DNA from: Bacteroidota bacterium
Lineage (GTDB): Bacteria > Bacteroidota > Bacteroidia > Chitinophagales > Chitinophagaceae
Assembly (NCBI GenBank): GCA_020161435.1
Contig: JAIUNV010000007.1
Span: forward strand, 1 to 64,000
Length of the DNA: 64,000 bases
Direction: 5' to 3'
Below are positions 42,929 through 52,755 of this stretch, in pieces. How positions within the stretch are numbered: position 1 is the first letter of the stretch; each line of letters opens with the position of its first letter. Made by a program: the position numbers and the translations under genes. The notes under the pieces were generated by a model. That model saw only the letters and a list, made by a program, of their open reading frames with translations. It was not told the DNA's origin and did no database searches.

Positions 42929-43074
42929 ATTACCCCTTCGTACCTCCTTTGTGTCTTTGTGGTTCAAATAATCAGCTTCCAGTTTGCAGTAGAAGAACCG
43001 ATTCCTCGCAATCCCGATAGCTATCGGGAGCATACTGTCAACTGCAAACTCTTAGTGCTTCGTGGTTCAAAAAC
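42929..43074. repeat. Repeat-filled gap with a perfect 18-bp palindrome
   Basis: TCCCGATAGCTATCGGGA at 43012-43029 is a perfect palindrome of a type common between genes in this phylum. The gap also holds two TGTGGTTCAAA-like words (one after CTCCTTTGTGTCTTTG) and repeated CAGTTTGCAG words. No gene is present. Confidence 0.5.
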
Positions 43075-43102
43075 TTGGCCACCGTTTCCTTCCTTACCTT
43101 TG
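43075..43102 (+). promoter_or_regulatory. Promoter of the glycosyltransferase gene
   Basis: TTG 43075-43077, a 17-bp spacer and TACCTTTG 43095-43102 match the Bacteroidota consensus. The box ends 5 nt before ATG 43108, predicting a leaderless mRNA. Confidence 0.6.
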
Positions 43103-43107
43103 CGCCC

Positions 43108-44055
43108 ATGAATCAGCAATACCAGCGTTATTTATCGGTAGTAGTACCGGTAATGAATGAGGAAGACAATGTACAACCCATGATAGAAGCCGTGCAGGCT
43201 TCCGTGGGCCAGTACGATTACGAACTCATTTTTGTTGACGATGGCAGCACCGACCAAACCCGCCAACGCATTGCGGCCCTGCTTACCGATCGCATTAAGC
43301 TGGTAGAGCTCCGCAAAAACTATGGTCAAAGCACGGCTATGGCAGCGGGTATCGATCATTGCAGTGGCCAGTTCATTACCATGCTCGATGGCGATTTGCA
43401 AAACGACCCCAGCGATATTCCCATGATGCTCGAAAAGCTCATTCAGGAAGATTGGGATGTGGTAGCCGGCAACCGGGCCAACCGCAAAGACGGTGCCCTG
43501 CTGCGCAAACTACCCAGCAAAATTGCCAACGCCATCATCCGCCGCTGGACGGGTGTTTACATCAAAGACTACGGCTGCACCCTCAAAGTATTTCGGGCCG
43601 AGATAGCTCAAGAAATGGGTTTGTACGGCGAGTTGCACCGCTTCATTCCCGTGCTGGCCGCCATGCAGGGCGCCAAAATCACACAGGTAGATGTAAAGCA
43701 CCATGCCCGCCGCTTTGGCAAAAGCAAGTATGGCATTGGCCGTACCACCCGGGTTATGAGCGACCTCATTACCATGGTGTTTTTCCGCAAGTACATACAG
43801 CGCCCCATGCACCTGTTTGGTGGTCTTGGCTTTGGCAGTTTGGCATTGGGCATCCTCATCAATTTGTATCTGCTGGTGCTCAAACTCATGGGCCACGATA
43901 TTGGTGGCCGCCCCTTGCTGGTAGCCGGCATGGTGTTTTTGCTGGGCGGCATACAACTCATCACCATTGGCATTGTAGCCGAAGTCAGCATCCGCAATTA
44001 TTTCGAAGGCACTGGCCGCAAAACCTACAACGTACGCCGCATACACAGCAAGTAG
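43108..44055 (+). CDS. Family 2 glycosyltransferase, polyprenyl-phosphate type
   Basis: A 315-residue membrane-associated GT-A enzyme. The nucleotide and metal-binding motifs are VVVPVMNEEDNV, FVDDGSTD and MLDGDLQNDP, and the acceptor loop motif is RRFGKSKYGIGRT. Two C-terminal transmembrane helices lie at about 240-262 and 270-300. It resembles enzymes that load a sugar onto a polyprenyl phosphate carrier. It starts at ATG 43108 and is followed 88 bp later by a flippase-like gene. The pair could build and flip, or pass on, a lipid-linked sugar. Confidence 0.92.
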   Translation: MNQQYQRYLSVVVPVMNEEDNVQPMIEAVQASVGQYDYELIFVDDGSTDQTRQRIAALLTDRIKLVELRKNYGQSTAMAAGIDHCSGQFITMLDGDLQNDPSDIPMMLEKLIQEDWDVVAGNRANRKDGALLRKLPSKIANAIIRRWTGVYIKDYGCTLKVFRAEIAQEMGLYGELHRFIPVLAAMQGAKITQVDVKHHARRFGKSKYGIGRTTRVMSDLITMVFFRKYIQRPMHLFGGLGFGSLALGILINLYLLVLKLMGHDIGGRPLLVAGMVFLLGGIQLITIGIVAEVSIRNYFEGTGRKTYNVRRIHSK

Positions 44056-44143
44056 TTTTTTTTTGGTGACCAGCTAATGGCTACTATGGAGCATCGGTTG
44101 TGTCACTCTCTTGTACTGCACTGCAAGCATCGGCTTTACATTT

Positions 44144-45055
44144 ATGCATACGGGTTCATCTACATCCAGCAATCCTGCATCGGCAGCCGGCACCAAAGGG
44201 TTGCCCGGTTGGGCCAAGCTCTTGCTCAAGCTGCTTGTATCGGGTGGTTGCTTGTATTATGTGGGCCAAAAAATCAACTGGCAGGAAGCCGTGCAGCTAT
44301 TGCAAAAAAGTAACGTGCTTTGGTTGCTGCTGGCTACTTTGTTGTTCACCGCCAGTAAGGTGTTGTCTTCCGTACGGTTGCGCATTTACTTTCACAACAT
44401 TGCTGTGGCTTTGCCACAATTGGCCAACCTGCGGTTGTACTGGCTGGGCATGTTTTACAATTTGTTTTTGCCCGGTGGCATTGGTGGCGATGCGTACAAA
44501 GTCATCCTGCTCAACAAAGCCTATCCGCAAACGGGCGTCAAAAAGTTATCTGCTGCTGTACTGCTCGACAGAGTAAGTGGCGTAGCCGGATTGGGCATAC
44601 TGGCAGCTGCCTGCTATGGCTGGGTATTTCAGCCGCAGTGGCATGCATGGCTGGCACTGGCGGGCATACCGGTTGGCTTGCTGGTTTTTTATGTCGGTGT
44701 CAAAAAGTTTTTTCCCTCTTTTGTGCCTGGCTTTTACCCTACGTTATGGATGGGCCTCGGCGTACAATTGCTGCAGGTATTCAGTGTGGTGGCCATCATG
44801 CAAAGCATTGGCATTACCCACCACATGCCGGAGTTTCAACTCATGTTTTTGGTGAGTTCTATCGTCGCTATTTTCCCATTTACCATCGGCGGCTTGGGCG
44901 CAAGAGAATTAGTGTTTTTATGGGGTGCCACACAGTTTGGGTTACAGCAAAGTGAGGCTGTATTTATCAGCCTATTATTTTATTGTATTACGGTTGTGGT
45001 GTCGCTGGTGGGCCTTGTTTGGGTGTTTCGTTCGCCTTTGCATCAGGCATCCTGA
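44144..45055 (+). CDS. Lysylphosphatidylglycerol synthase-like / UPF0104 membrane protein
   Basis: A 303-residue polytopic protein with about eight transmembrane helices, of the family of flippase-like transmembrane domains. Conserved segments are FYNLFLPGGIGGDAYKVILL, LLDRVSGVAGLG, and FPFTIGGLGARELVFLW near the C-terminus. The family includes the membrane domain of MprF and proteins next to glycosyltransferases. The frame extends to 44111, and ATG 44144 is the more natural start. It follows the GT2 gene, and a joint role in glycolipid assembly is inferred from this. Confidence 0.88.
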   Translation: MHTGSSTSSNPASAAGTKGLPGWAKLLLKLLVSGGCLYYVGQKINWQEAVQLLQKSNVLWLLLATLLFTASKVLSSVRLRIYFHNIAVALPQLANLRLYWLGMFYNLFLPGGIGGDAYKVILLNKAYPQTGVKKLSAAVLLDRVSGVAGLGILAAACYGWVFQPQWHAWLALAGIPVGLLVFYVGVKKFFPSFVPGFYPTLWMGLGVQLLQVFSVVAIMQSIGITHHMPEFQLMFLVSSIVAIFPFTIGGLGARELVFLWGATQFGLQQSEAVFISLLFYCITVVVSLVGLVWVFRSPLHQAS

Positions 45056-45056
45056 A

Positions 45057-45257
45057 TCATTCAAATTCCAGTTCGCTTACAAAAGCATCCCAGGTGCTGC
45101 TTCTTGTTTTGCCCGTCCATTTGTCGGCCTTATCCGATACTGTTCTTTTACTGTGGCCTGCTGTATTAGCAATGGTCAATTTGCGTAGTCCGCTCAACGA
45201 TTTTGTGTCCGGCACCTTTGTCTCAACAGACGATGTGGGTGGTTGTTCCTTTCTCAT
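45057..45257 (-). CDS. Possible small protein of unknown function
   Basis: A 66-residue hydrophilic open frame (MRKEQPPTSSVETKVP at the start, WDAFVSELEFE at the end) with ordinary composition, in an otherwise empty gap between convergent genes. A perfect 10-bp hairpin (45264-45273 with 45281-45290) lies just upstream. No family is recognised, and it may not be expressed. Confidence 0.3.
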   Translation of the reverse strand: MRKEQPPTSSVETKVPDTKSLSGLRKLTIANTAGHSKRTVSDKADKWTGKTRSSTWDAFVSELEFE

Positions 45258-45380
45258 ACCTACTATGGCAATAGCCTTGTTATTGCCATATAAAAGGTAA
45301 GCATTTGTATTACTAAAAAAGAATATTCCGGGGGTTCTTTTGTCAAATATTTGTAATGAATTAAGCCTGAATAATTTGCG

Positions 45381-46139
45381 CTATTGTTTGTACATATTGA
45401 AGCTGTTTGCTTGTGCGGTAGGGGTTACCACCAGGTCGTTGATGCACACATGCGGCGGCTGGCTGGCCACAAATAGCACAATATCTGCAATGTTTTCAGC
45501 GGTCATAGGCGTGTAGCCTTTGTAAATGGCGGCAGCTTTTTCTTCATCGCCTTTAAAGCGTACTAAAGAAAATTCGGTTTCGGCTGCACCTGGTGCTATT
45601 TGCGATACTTTGATGTTGTACGGCAACAAATCAATGCGCATCGCCTTGGTCAGTCCATCCACTGCAAACTTGGCGGCATTGTATCCATTACCAAATTCAT
45701 AGGCTTCTTTACCTGCAATCGAACCCATGTTAATAATGTGGCCTTCTTTGCGTTCAATCATTTGAGGCACCACGGCTTTGCTGATGTACATCAATCCCTT
45801 TACGTTGGTATCGAGCATGGTTTCCCAGTCGTTGATGTCGGCATCGTTAAAACGGTCGCGGCCCCAGGCACCACCTGCATTGTTGATGAGTACATCAATA
45901 CGGGCAAAGTCGGCTGGCAGACCGGCTATAGCGGCTTCGCAGGCAGCACGGTCTCGTATGTCGAAATGCAATGTGTAACAACGTACACCGTACTGTGCCA
46001 TCAGATTGGTCTGCAGTTGTTGCAGCCTTTCCAGCCGGCGGCCGGTGATGATGATATCGTATCCTGCGGCAGCAAATTTTTTGGCCATGGCTTTGCCAAA
46101 ACCAGCAGTAGCACCGGTTATCAACACTGTTTTCTTCAT
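45381..46139 (-). CDS. Short-chain dehydrogenase/reductase, YdfG-like
   Basis: A 252-residue classical SDR. The cofactor motif TGATAGFG is at residues 7-14, and GRRLERL suggests NADP preference. NNAGGAWG is present, and the catalytic Ser lies in NMGSIAG with Tyr-x-x-x-Lys in GYNAAKFAV. It resembles E. coli YdfG, which reduces 3-hydroxy acids and malonic semialdehyde. The actual substrate is open. It starts at ATG 46137-46139 and has no clear operon partner. Confidence 0.92.
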   Translation of the reverse strand: MKKTVLITGATAGFGKAMAKKFAAAGYDIIITGRRLERLQQLQTNLMAQYGVRCYTLHFDIRDRAACEAAIAGLPADFARIDVLINNAGGAWGRDRFNDADINDWETMLDTNVKGLMYISKAVVPQMIERKEGHIINMGSIAGKEAYEFGNGYNAAKFAVDGLTKAMRIDLLPYNIKVSQIAPGAAETEFSLVRFKGDEEKAAAIYKGYTPMTAENIADIVLFVASQPPHVCINDLVVTPTAQANSFNMYKQ

Positions 46140-46196
46140 GGCTGCAAGTTGCTGAAATGCGGCCAGTTTACCAGTAATAAAATGGACTTCTTTTCC

Positions 46197-48923
46197 TTAG
46201 CGTACCAACACAAAAGAACCTTTTGCAGTTACCGTTTGCCCGGTGTAATCAATGGCCTGGCATTGGTACACGTAAGCATTGCTGGCTTGCAGGTTGCCGT
46301 TGATGCGGCCATCCCAACCGGCACCTATGCGGTTGGTTTCGTACACCAGTTGGCCGTATCGGTTGTATATGCGGAAGAAGTTCATGCGCTGCATGCCCGC
46401 CAGTGTGGGGCGTATCAAATCGTTGAGGCCATCACCATTGGGGGTAAAACCGTTAGGCACAAAAATGCTGGGGCCTGTTTTGAAAATGCGAACCACAATA
46501 TCATCGCTGGCGGTACAACCCTCGGGCGTAGATGCTGTAAGTACGTAACGAATGGTTTCTTGCCCGGGTAACAATGTATCCAACGTGTACAAACCAACAG
46601 GGTTAAGCATACTCCGGTTGTTGAGGCCTCGACTGGGCGTCCAGCTAAACAGCGTGGCATTAGAAGTGGAAACAAACTGCAACGGTTGACCTATCACGGC
46701 AGATGTGTCGTTGCCGGCAAACACATTGATACGGGGTCGCACTGTTATCAGTACTGTGTCTGTAACGGGTTTAGGACATCCAAGCGTATCTGATACCGTG
46801 AGCACAAATGCGGTGGTTTGTGTAAGGCTGCGGGTACGGGTAATTAACGCTCTTGGATTAACGACGAGTGCCGAAGGTGTCCAGTTGTAAGCAGATGCCA
46901 CTACATTTCCCTGCAATTGAAAATCTGATTGGTAGCAAATGGTTTGATTGGGGCCTGCATTGGCTTGCGGGTACGGCACCGTTTTTATCGTCAGCGAATC
47001 CCTATCCTGACATTTACCCAAATTGGCCACTATGTACACCGTAGTAATGGAATCGACTGGTGTAACGGTGGCACGTTTCAACGTGTTGTTATCAAACAAT
47101 GCAGCAGGTTGCCAATTGAAGCTCAGGGCTTGTGTGGAGGGGTTTAGCACAATACCATCAGTTCTGCAAATGGTGGTATCTGGTCCGGCATTTACAGTTA
47201 TAAAATCAAGCACATTTACCGTAATGGAATCACGGGCAATACAACCACGGTCATTGAGATTGACGTAATAAGTGGTGGTATCTTTCGGAAAAACCAAGGC
47301 ATCTCTGTTGTTGCCATTGATAAGGCTGGGCGATGGATCCCACGTAAATACACCGGTGCCAATGGGGTTCATCCGCAGGGTGTCAATGCTGCAAATCAAT
47401 GTATCTCTGGTGATGGACAATGCCGGCCTGTCAAATGCTGTAACGGGTATCACCACACTATCGGCACAGCCCAAATTACTGGTTGCCTCCAGCGAAACAT
47501 TGTACGTGCCCGGAGTTGGAAATGTATAACTCGCATTGCGTAAACGACTGGTGTCGTTAGTGGCAGCAGGGTTACCAAAGTTCCAGCGCCAGCTGTTCAC
47601 AAATCCGTAGCGGGTGGTGCTGGCATCTAAAAAATTGAATGGATTACTAAAGCAACTGCCATCGGTAGTAAACGAAGGGTTGAAGCCCGGATACACCCGA
47701 ACTTCAGTAGTTGCACTATCGGAGCAAGTTTCTCTTTTGTTGATGATGAGTTTGGCAATGTAAATGCCGGTATCTGGAAAAGTAAAACTTGGCCTTGCCG
47801 CAATGCTGGTGTCGTTGGTTTGATTGGTAACACCAAAATCCCAGTAGTAAGAAAGAATAGCCGGCGATGTAGATAGATTTTCAAACTGAACCGTGTACCC
47901 ATCACAGCTCATAATGCGGATGGGTAAGTCTGCTGCCGCAATAGAACAGGCTGCAACGTTTACATGCAATTCTTTTCGGGTGCTGGCAATCAACACGCCA
48001 TTGCGGTATTCTGCTATGTCAACGGCCAGCACATACTCGCCGGTAACGCCGGGGCTTGTGCCAGTAATTACCCCGGTTCGGTTATTGATTTGCACATTGG
48101 TGCCAAATGGATTGGTAGGGCTGAAACCAGCACGGTAGGTCAGTGCCGAATATGGCGGCGCACTGGCACTAGCCGGTGCCGGATCATTTTGGCCGCCACC
48201 GTTGATGGCCGGAGTAAATGTGTATGCCAAAGAATCACCATCGGGGTCTGTGGCACTATAATCAAGTTCGATGGGCGCATTGTAACATACCAGCAATGTA
48301 TCACGCATGCTGAATACGGGACTGTTGTTAATGACGTGTTGAGGATTTACCGCATTGCCCGGAATACTTAAGGTGTATGTGTTGCCCAGTATGTTGGATG
48401 GTGATTGAATATTGACGATGCCATCTATACGACAACAGCGCTGAAACGCCAAGGTATAGCCCTGCGTACTGGCTGGTAGTGTAACCGTACCCTGATATTC
48501 TAAAATGACGTAACAAACCTGCGGTTGTGGATTGATGCATGGGTCGTAGCTGCTTTTGCTAAGTGTATTGCTCGACACTAACGAAGCAGCAAAGTTGCCG
48601 ACTGAGGTATTACTCCCATTTCGATACACCGTTACATTAATGCTGTTGTCGTTTTGATTGAGCTGTGGCGGTTCACAGTCGCGGTACACCCGCACCGTAA
48701 CCCGGTAAATTTGGTTGCCACTGCCATCCACTCCCTGATGCGTATAAAACATCCAACCGCCTTTAATGTGACGGGCTTGTACCAGCAGTCCACTCAGTAT
48801 CATTATACTGAGCAACAAAAAGCGATGGAAATATTTGGGCAATAACAAGGGGGCAGTTTTTATTGGTAAAAATGGTACAACAAGAAACTTAAAATTAAGG
48901 GTTGACTCATGTACATGGGCCAA
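46197..48923 (-). CDS. Large secreted PKD-type protein with type B (gliding-motility) sorting domain
   Basis: Up to 908 residues. After a hydrophobic export signal (LLLSIMILSGLLVQA) the mature protein starts RHIKGGWMFYTHQG, as in many Bacteroidota surface proteins. The middle holds PKD/Ig-like beta domains (YYWDFGVTNQTNDTS, WRWNFGNPAATNDTS). The last 90 residues are a gliding-motility-associated C-terminal domain (VPNGFTPNGDGLNDLI, FFRIYNRYGQLVYET, GWDGRINGNLQASNAYVYQ), the type B signal of the type IX system. The frame begins at TTG 48923. A start near 48842 would give a more compact signal peptide. It follows the hydrolase gene by 7 bp. It is probably an adhesin. Confidence 0.9.
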   Translation of the reverse strand: MAHVHESTLNFKFLVVPFLPIKTAPLLLPKYFHRFLLLSIMILSGLLVQARHIKGGWMFYTHQGVDGSGNQIYRVTVRVYRDCEPPQLNQNDNSINVTVYRNGSNTSVGNFAASLVSSNTLSKSSYDPCINPQPQVCYVILEYQGTVTLPASTQGYTLAFQRCCRIDGIVNIQSPSNILGNTYTLSIPGNAVNPQHVINNSPVFSMRDTLLVCYNAPIELDYSATDPDGDSLAYTFTPAINGGGQNDPAPASASAPPYSALTYRAGFSPTNPFGTNVQINNRTGVITGTSPGVTGEYVLAVDIAEYRNGVLIASTRKELHVNVAACSIAAADLPIRIMSCDGYTVQFENLSTSPAILSYYWDFGVTNQTNDTSIAARPSFTFPDTGIYIAKLIINKRETCSDSATTEVRVYPGFNPSFTTDGSCFSNPFNFLDASTTRYGFVNSWRWNFGNPAATNDTSRLRNASYTFPTPGTYNVSLEATSNLGCADSVVIPVTAFDRPALSITRDTLICSIDTLRMNPIGTGVFTWDPSPSLINGNNRDALVFPKDTTTYYVNLNDRGCIARDSITVNVLDFITVNAGPDTTICRTDGIVLNPSTQALSFNWQPAALFDNNTLKRATVTPVDSITTVYIVANLGKCQDRDSLTIKTVPYPQANAGPNQTICYQSDFQLQGNVVASAYNWTPSALVVNPRALITRTRSLTQTTAFVLTVSDTLGCPKPVTDTVLITVRPRINVFAGNDTSAVIGQPLQFVSTSNATLFSWTPSRGLNNRSMLNPVGLYTLDTLLPGQETIRYVLTASTPEGCTASDDIVVRIFKTGPSIFVPNGFTPNGDGLNDLIRPTLAGMQRMNFFRIYNRYGQLVYETNRIGAGWDGRINGNLQASNAYVYQCQAIDYTGQTVTAKGSFVLVR

Positions 48924-48930
48924 TACAACG

Positions 48931-49734
48931 TTAATTCAGCAAAGCCAGAAAAGAAGCGATGTGATGAGCTGTGGCAGCAGTGTCTTCCAGCATACCCATG
49001 TGGCCAATGCCTTGCATAATATGTACCATCGATTGTTCGGGCAGATACACTTGCTGCAACACATCCTGCATAGGCACAGCTTTGTCTTCATCGCCAATAA
49101 TAAACAACACCGGTACTTGTGCATTGCGTAATACTTCGGTACGGTCGGGCCGGGCTATCATGGCTTCGTAATACGCTTCCAATGATGCGGCTTTAAAGTT
49201 GTTGCCTTTGAACACCAATGCATCTACAACGTTGGCGTTTGATGCAACAAATGCCGGTGCAAATAAGCCAGGTATGGCTGTTTTTAAAAATGCAGCCGCT
49301 CCATTTTCCTGTATAAATGCAATGGATTTGCGGCGGTTCGTTTTTTTCTCTTCGCTATCAGCAAATGCTGTGCTGTGTATTAATCCAACACCATTGATAG
49401 CATTAGGTTTTTGCTCCATCATAGCCAGGGCAATATAGCCGCCCATGCTGTGCCCCAATACGGTAAATGAAGACAATCCTTCAGCCTCCAGCAATGCTAG
49501 TATTGCCGCAGCCATGGCATCTATACTGTTGCTGATGGTTGGTTGTAAAGGGGATGCGCCGCTACCCGGCAGGTCGGGCAAAATGTATTGATAGCCCGTT
49601 GGCAAATGCGGCAACAGTGCATCAAACACATGGCTGTCTTCCCCAAAACCATGTAACAATACAACTGGCTTTCCATTGCCGCTGCTGCGGAAGAAAATTG
49701 GTTGCGCTTCGTAAAAAAATGAGCTGCTTGTCAT
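48931..49734 (-). CDS. Alpha/beta hydrolase
   Basis: A 267-residue hydrolase fold protein with oxyanion segment VVLLHGFGEDSHVF, nucleophile elbow GHSMGGYIAL, acid in IGDEDKAVP and His in GIGHMGMLED. The substrate is unknown. ATG 49732-49734 lies 2 bp after the lnt stop, so it is coupled to lnt. The frame extends further into lnt but the family does not. Confidence 0.9.
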   Translation of the reverse strand: MTSSSFFYEAQPIFFRSSGNGKPVVLLHGFGEDSHVFDALLPHLPTGYQYILPDLPGSGASPLQPTISNSIDAMAAAILALLEAEGLSSFTVLGHSMGGYIALAMMEQKPNAINGVGLIHSTAFADSEEKKTNRRKSIAFIQENGAAAFLKTAIPGLFAPAFVASNANVVDALVFKGNNFKAASLEAYYEAMIARPDRTEVLRNAQVPVLFIIGDEDKAVPMQDVLQQVYLPEQSMVHIMQGIGHMGMLEDTAATAHHIASFLALLN

Positions 49735-49736
49735 GG

Positions 49737-51320
49737 TTAAATATTGTGCCGGTTTTTCCAACGTTTGTAGCATACCCACAAGAACAGTGCCACGGCCAGC
49801 GGCCAGGCAAGCCGGCTCATCCAATCGCCATAGCGGGCATAAAAAGAAAGCTCATTGTTGGGTATAATATTGCGTTTTATCACAGCCTGTTTATCCCAGG
49901 GTTGTGCATCTATTACTTCGCCCGAAGGGCTAATGAAACAGCTGATGCCGGTGTTGGCACTACGGGCCACCCACATGCGGTTTTCAATGGCCCGAAGGCG
50001 GCTCATGCTCATGTGCTGTTTGTAGCCGGGGGTATTGCCCCACCAGCCATCGTTGGTGATAACGGTGAGCACATTTGCACCAGCCCTTACATATTCGGTT
50101 ACATAATTGCTGTAAATACTTTCGTAGCAAATAATGGGCGCTGCCACATAAGGATTGTTGCTGCCGCTAAACGCAATGGCGCTATCGCTTTTTCCCAACG
50201 AACCACTGATGCCACCAAAATCATCAAACAATTTGCCCATAAACCCCAGCCAGCTTGGCAAGCCTTCCACACCGGGAACGAGCTTGGATTTATGATACAG
50301 CTGTGGTTGTGTATTGCCATGTAAAGCCATGGCGGTATTAAAGGCTTCGTAGTAGCTACCGTCACTCATTTGGCGGGCACTGAATTTCTCAGGGTTGGTA
50401 TTGCCGTAAAATGTATAGCTGTCAATACCGGTTACAATCAAAAGGTTGGGATGCTGACGGGCAAAGGCATACAGCGGTTGAAACAATGGTTCTTCTTGCA
50501 GCTTGTGCTCCCATGCCTGTGCGGGAATAGCCGTTTCGGGCCACACCAGCAGGCGGGTGTTGCTGTCTATATTCGCCTTGCTTAAATCAATCAGCTCTTG
50601 CAATAATTGCCCGGGTGGCGTGGTAAATTTTTCGGTGTAGGGTTCTACGTTGGGTTGCACCACTACTACATTGGGGGCGGTAGGTGTATTGTTTTCAAAA
50701 TCCTCGTTGGGCATCATGAATGTTGAAGCAATCATGGGGCCGAAAATCACCAACAGCCGCAGATAAAAAACCGATTTTTGTTGGTAGTGCGGCAGTTTGA
50801 ACAGCGGATACACCACTGCTATGTTGAGCAACAATATCCAGAGTGTGCCGCCCGTAGTGCCGGTGTATTCATACCACTGAATAAACGTGGTGGCATTGGC
50901 CAACGCATTGCCAAGGGTAAGCCATGGCCAGCTGAGCTCCCAGTTGTGGTGAATATATTCAAACGTAATCCAGTACAATATCAGCGAGAGATACCCGATG
51001 GCATCGCCGGCATGCCTGCGGGTAAACCGGAAAGCCATGAGTGGAAAACACATAAGCAGGCTGTTGGCAATAATGGCCCCCGCTGCTCCGGGTGGCGAGG
51101 CATTCCATATCCACCAGGTGGTGCTGATGTTCCAGATAAACATATTGAGCCATACGAGCCAGAAAAAACGACCGTCGTTGATAATGCGGCGTTCGAGCCA
51201 GAGCAGCGGCACAAAAGCAAATAGCAGCAAAAAAGTAAAGCTGCTGTTGGGCCAGGCGGCAAACAACAATATGCCCGTGAGCGGATAAAGCCAAGCCTGA
51301 TTTGCCAACGATGATTTCAT
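49737..51320 (-). CDS. lnt: Apolipoprotein N-acyltransferase
   Basis: A 527-residue inner-membrane enzyme that adds the third acyl chain to lipoproteins. N-terminal transmembrane helices occupy about 10-210, with the family segment NWELSWPWLTLGNALA. A nitrilase-like periplasmic domain follows, with catalytic Glu in LVWPETAIPAQAW, Lys in KSKLVPGVEGLP and Cys in PIICYESIYSNYV. A final transmembrane helix lies at about 500-520. The start is ATG 51318-51320. It begins a three-gene run (lnt, hydrolase, type IX cargo). Confidence 0.95.
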   Translation of the reverse strand: MKSSLANQAWLYPLTGILLFAAWPNSSFTFLLLFAFVPLLWLERRIINDGRFFWLVWLNMFIWNISTTWWIWNASPPGAAGAIIANSLLMCFPLMAFRFTRRHAGDAIGYLSLILYWITFEYIHHNWELSWPWLTLGNALANATTFIQWYEYTGTTGGTLWILLLNIAVVYPLFKLPHYQQKSVFYLRLLVIFGPMIASTFMMPNEDFENNTPTAPNVVVVQPNVEPYTEKFTTPPGQLLQELIDLSKANIDSNTRLLVWPETAIPAQAWEHKLQEEPLFQPLYAFARQHPNLLIVTGIDSYTFYGNTNPEKFSARQMSDGSYYEAFNTAMALHGNTQPQLYHKSKLVPGVEGLPSWLGFMGKLFDDFGGISGSLGKSDSAIAFSGSNNPYVAAPIICYESIYSNYVTEYVRAGANVLTVITNDGWWGNTPGYKQHMSMSRLRAIENRMWVARSANTGISCFISPSGEVIDAQPWDKQAVIKRNIIPNNELSFYARYGDWMSRLAWPLAVALFLWVCYKRWKNRHNI

Positions 51321-51329
51321 ACCTACAAA

Positions 51330-51364
51330 AAAAAGGCACTTGCTGCAAATGCAAGTGCCTTTTT
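51330..51364 (-). terminator. Terminator of the M20 peptidase gene
   Basis: A perfect stem GGCACTTGC / GCAAGTGCC flanked by AAAAA and TTTTT, with a 7-nt loop, lying 18 bp beyond the peptidase stop and 10 bp before lnt. It can work in both directions. Confidence 0.85.
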
Positions 51365-51381
51365 ATACCGGTAACTTTTTC

Positions 51382-52755
51382 TTATCCCTGCTTCATCATT
51401 TCCGCAAAATGCTTGTGGAAATAGGGAATGGTTTCGATGCCTTTGTAGTAGTTGTCGATGTTGAATTTTTCGTTGGGGCTGTGCAGGTTGTCGCTGTCGA
51501 GGCCAAAACCCATGAACACAATTTTTACACCCAGCTCTTGCTCAAACAAGGCGCAAATGGGAATGCTGCCACCACCACGAACGGGGATGGGTTCTTTACC
51601 AAATGTTTCTACGATAGCTGCAGCTGCCGCTTTGTAGGGGATGCTGTCAATGGGCGTTACATAAGGTTCGCCGCCATGATGCGGCCTTACTTCTACCTGC
51701 ACATAGTCAGGGGCAATTTTTTTGAAGTGCTCCATGAGCATGGCTTCAATTTTGTGGCTGCTTTGGTTGGGCACCAGGCGGCAACTTACTTTGGCAAAAG
51801 CTTTGGATGGCAATACGGTTTTGCTGCCTTCGCCAGTATAGCCACCCCAAATGCCATTCACTTCCAGTGTGGGGCGAATGCCGGTGCGTTCGTTGGTGCT
51901 ATAGCCTTTTTCACCCCAAAGTGATTTTACGCCAAGATCGTTTTTATACTCTTCTTCATCAAAAGGCGCTTCGGCCATTTTGGCTCTTTCAGCTTCGGTG
52001 GCCACCAATACATCATCATAAAAACCGAGGATGGTGATGTGGTTGTTTTCGTCGTGCATGCTGGCAATGAGCTGACACAAAATAGTAGCGGGGTTAGCCA
52101 CAGCGCCACCGTACACACCGCTGTGCAGGTCGCGGTTGGGGCCTGTTACTTCTACTTCTACATAGGTCAATCCACGTACCCCTACATCAATGCTCGGTGT
52201 ATCGAGGCTAATCATGGCGGTGTCGCTGATGAGAATCACATCGCAAGCCAGCAGTTCTTTGTTGGCCTTCACAAATGTAGCCAGGTTAGGACTGCCTATT
52301 TCTTCTTCTCCTTCAATAATAAATTTCACGTTGGTGGGCAGGCCGCCATTGTGGTGCATGGTTTCCAGCGCTTTTACATGCATGTAAAACTGGCCCTTGT
52401 CGTCGCAGGCACCACGGGCATAAATTTTACCGTCTTTAATGGTAGGCTCAAACGGACCGCTGTGCCACAGCTCCAGCGGGTCGGCGGGCTGCACATCGTA
52501 GTGGCCATACACCAGTACGGTGGGCAATGAAGGATCGGTTATTTTTTCGCCATACACAATGGGATGGCCTTCGGTAGGATAGATGGTTACACTGTCGGCA
52601 CCGGCTTCCAGCAGGCGGGCTTTTACCGCTTCGGCGCAGGCTTCCATATCGGTTTTGTGTTCGCTGCGGGCACTTACGCTGGGTATACGCAGCAGGTCGA
52701 GCAATTCGTTGAGGAAGCGATCTTTATGCGCTTCGGTATAGGCTTTCCAACTCAT
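51382..52755 (-). CDS. M20 family dipeptidase
   Basis: A 457-residue dinuclear zinc peptidase. Metal ligands and catalytic residues lie in LVYGHYDVQPADP, GACDDKGQFYMH and IEGEEEIGS, and the dimerisation domain includes RDLHSGVYGGAVANPA. The C-terminal motif is RGGGSIPICALFEQ. It resembles CNDP-type cytosolic nonspecific dipeptidases. ATG 52753-52755 (MSWKAYTEAHKDRFL) is the natural start, and the upstream extension to 52905 is not family-like. It has its own terminator. Confidence 0.93.
   Translation of the reverse strand: MSWKAYTEAHKDRFLNELLDLLRIPSVSARSEHKTDMEACAEAVKARLLEAGADSVTIYPTEGHPIVYGEKITDPSLPTVLVYGHYDVQPADPLELWHSGPFEPTIKDGKIYARGACDDKGQFYMHVKALETMHHNGGLPTNVKFIIEGEEEIGSPNLATFVKANKELLACDVILISDTAMISLDTPSIDVGVRGLTYVEVEVTGPNRDLHSGVYGGAVANPATILCQLIASMHDENNHITILGFYDDVLVATEAERAKMAEAPFDEEEYKNDLGVKSLWGEKGYSTNERTGIRPTLEVNGIWGGYTGEGSKTVLPSKAFAKVSCRLVPNQSSHKIEAMLMEHFKKIAPDYVQVEVRPHHGGEPYVTPIDSIPYKAAAAAIVETFGKEPIPVRGGGSIPICALFEQELGVKIVFMGFGLDSDNLHSPNEKFNIDNYYKGIETIPYFHKHFAEMMKQG

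Noticed and set aside
45600..46571. A 323-codon plus-strand open frame across the SDR gene and the end of the type IX cargo gene
   Set aside because: Both underlying minus-strand genes have strong motifs, and the plus-strand reading has none.
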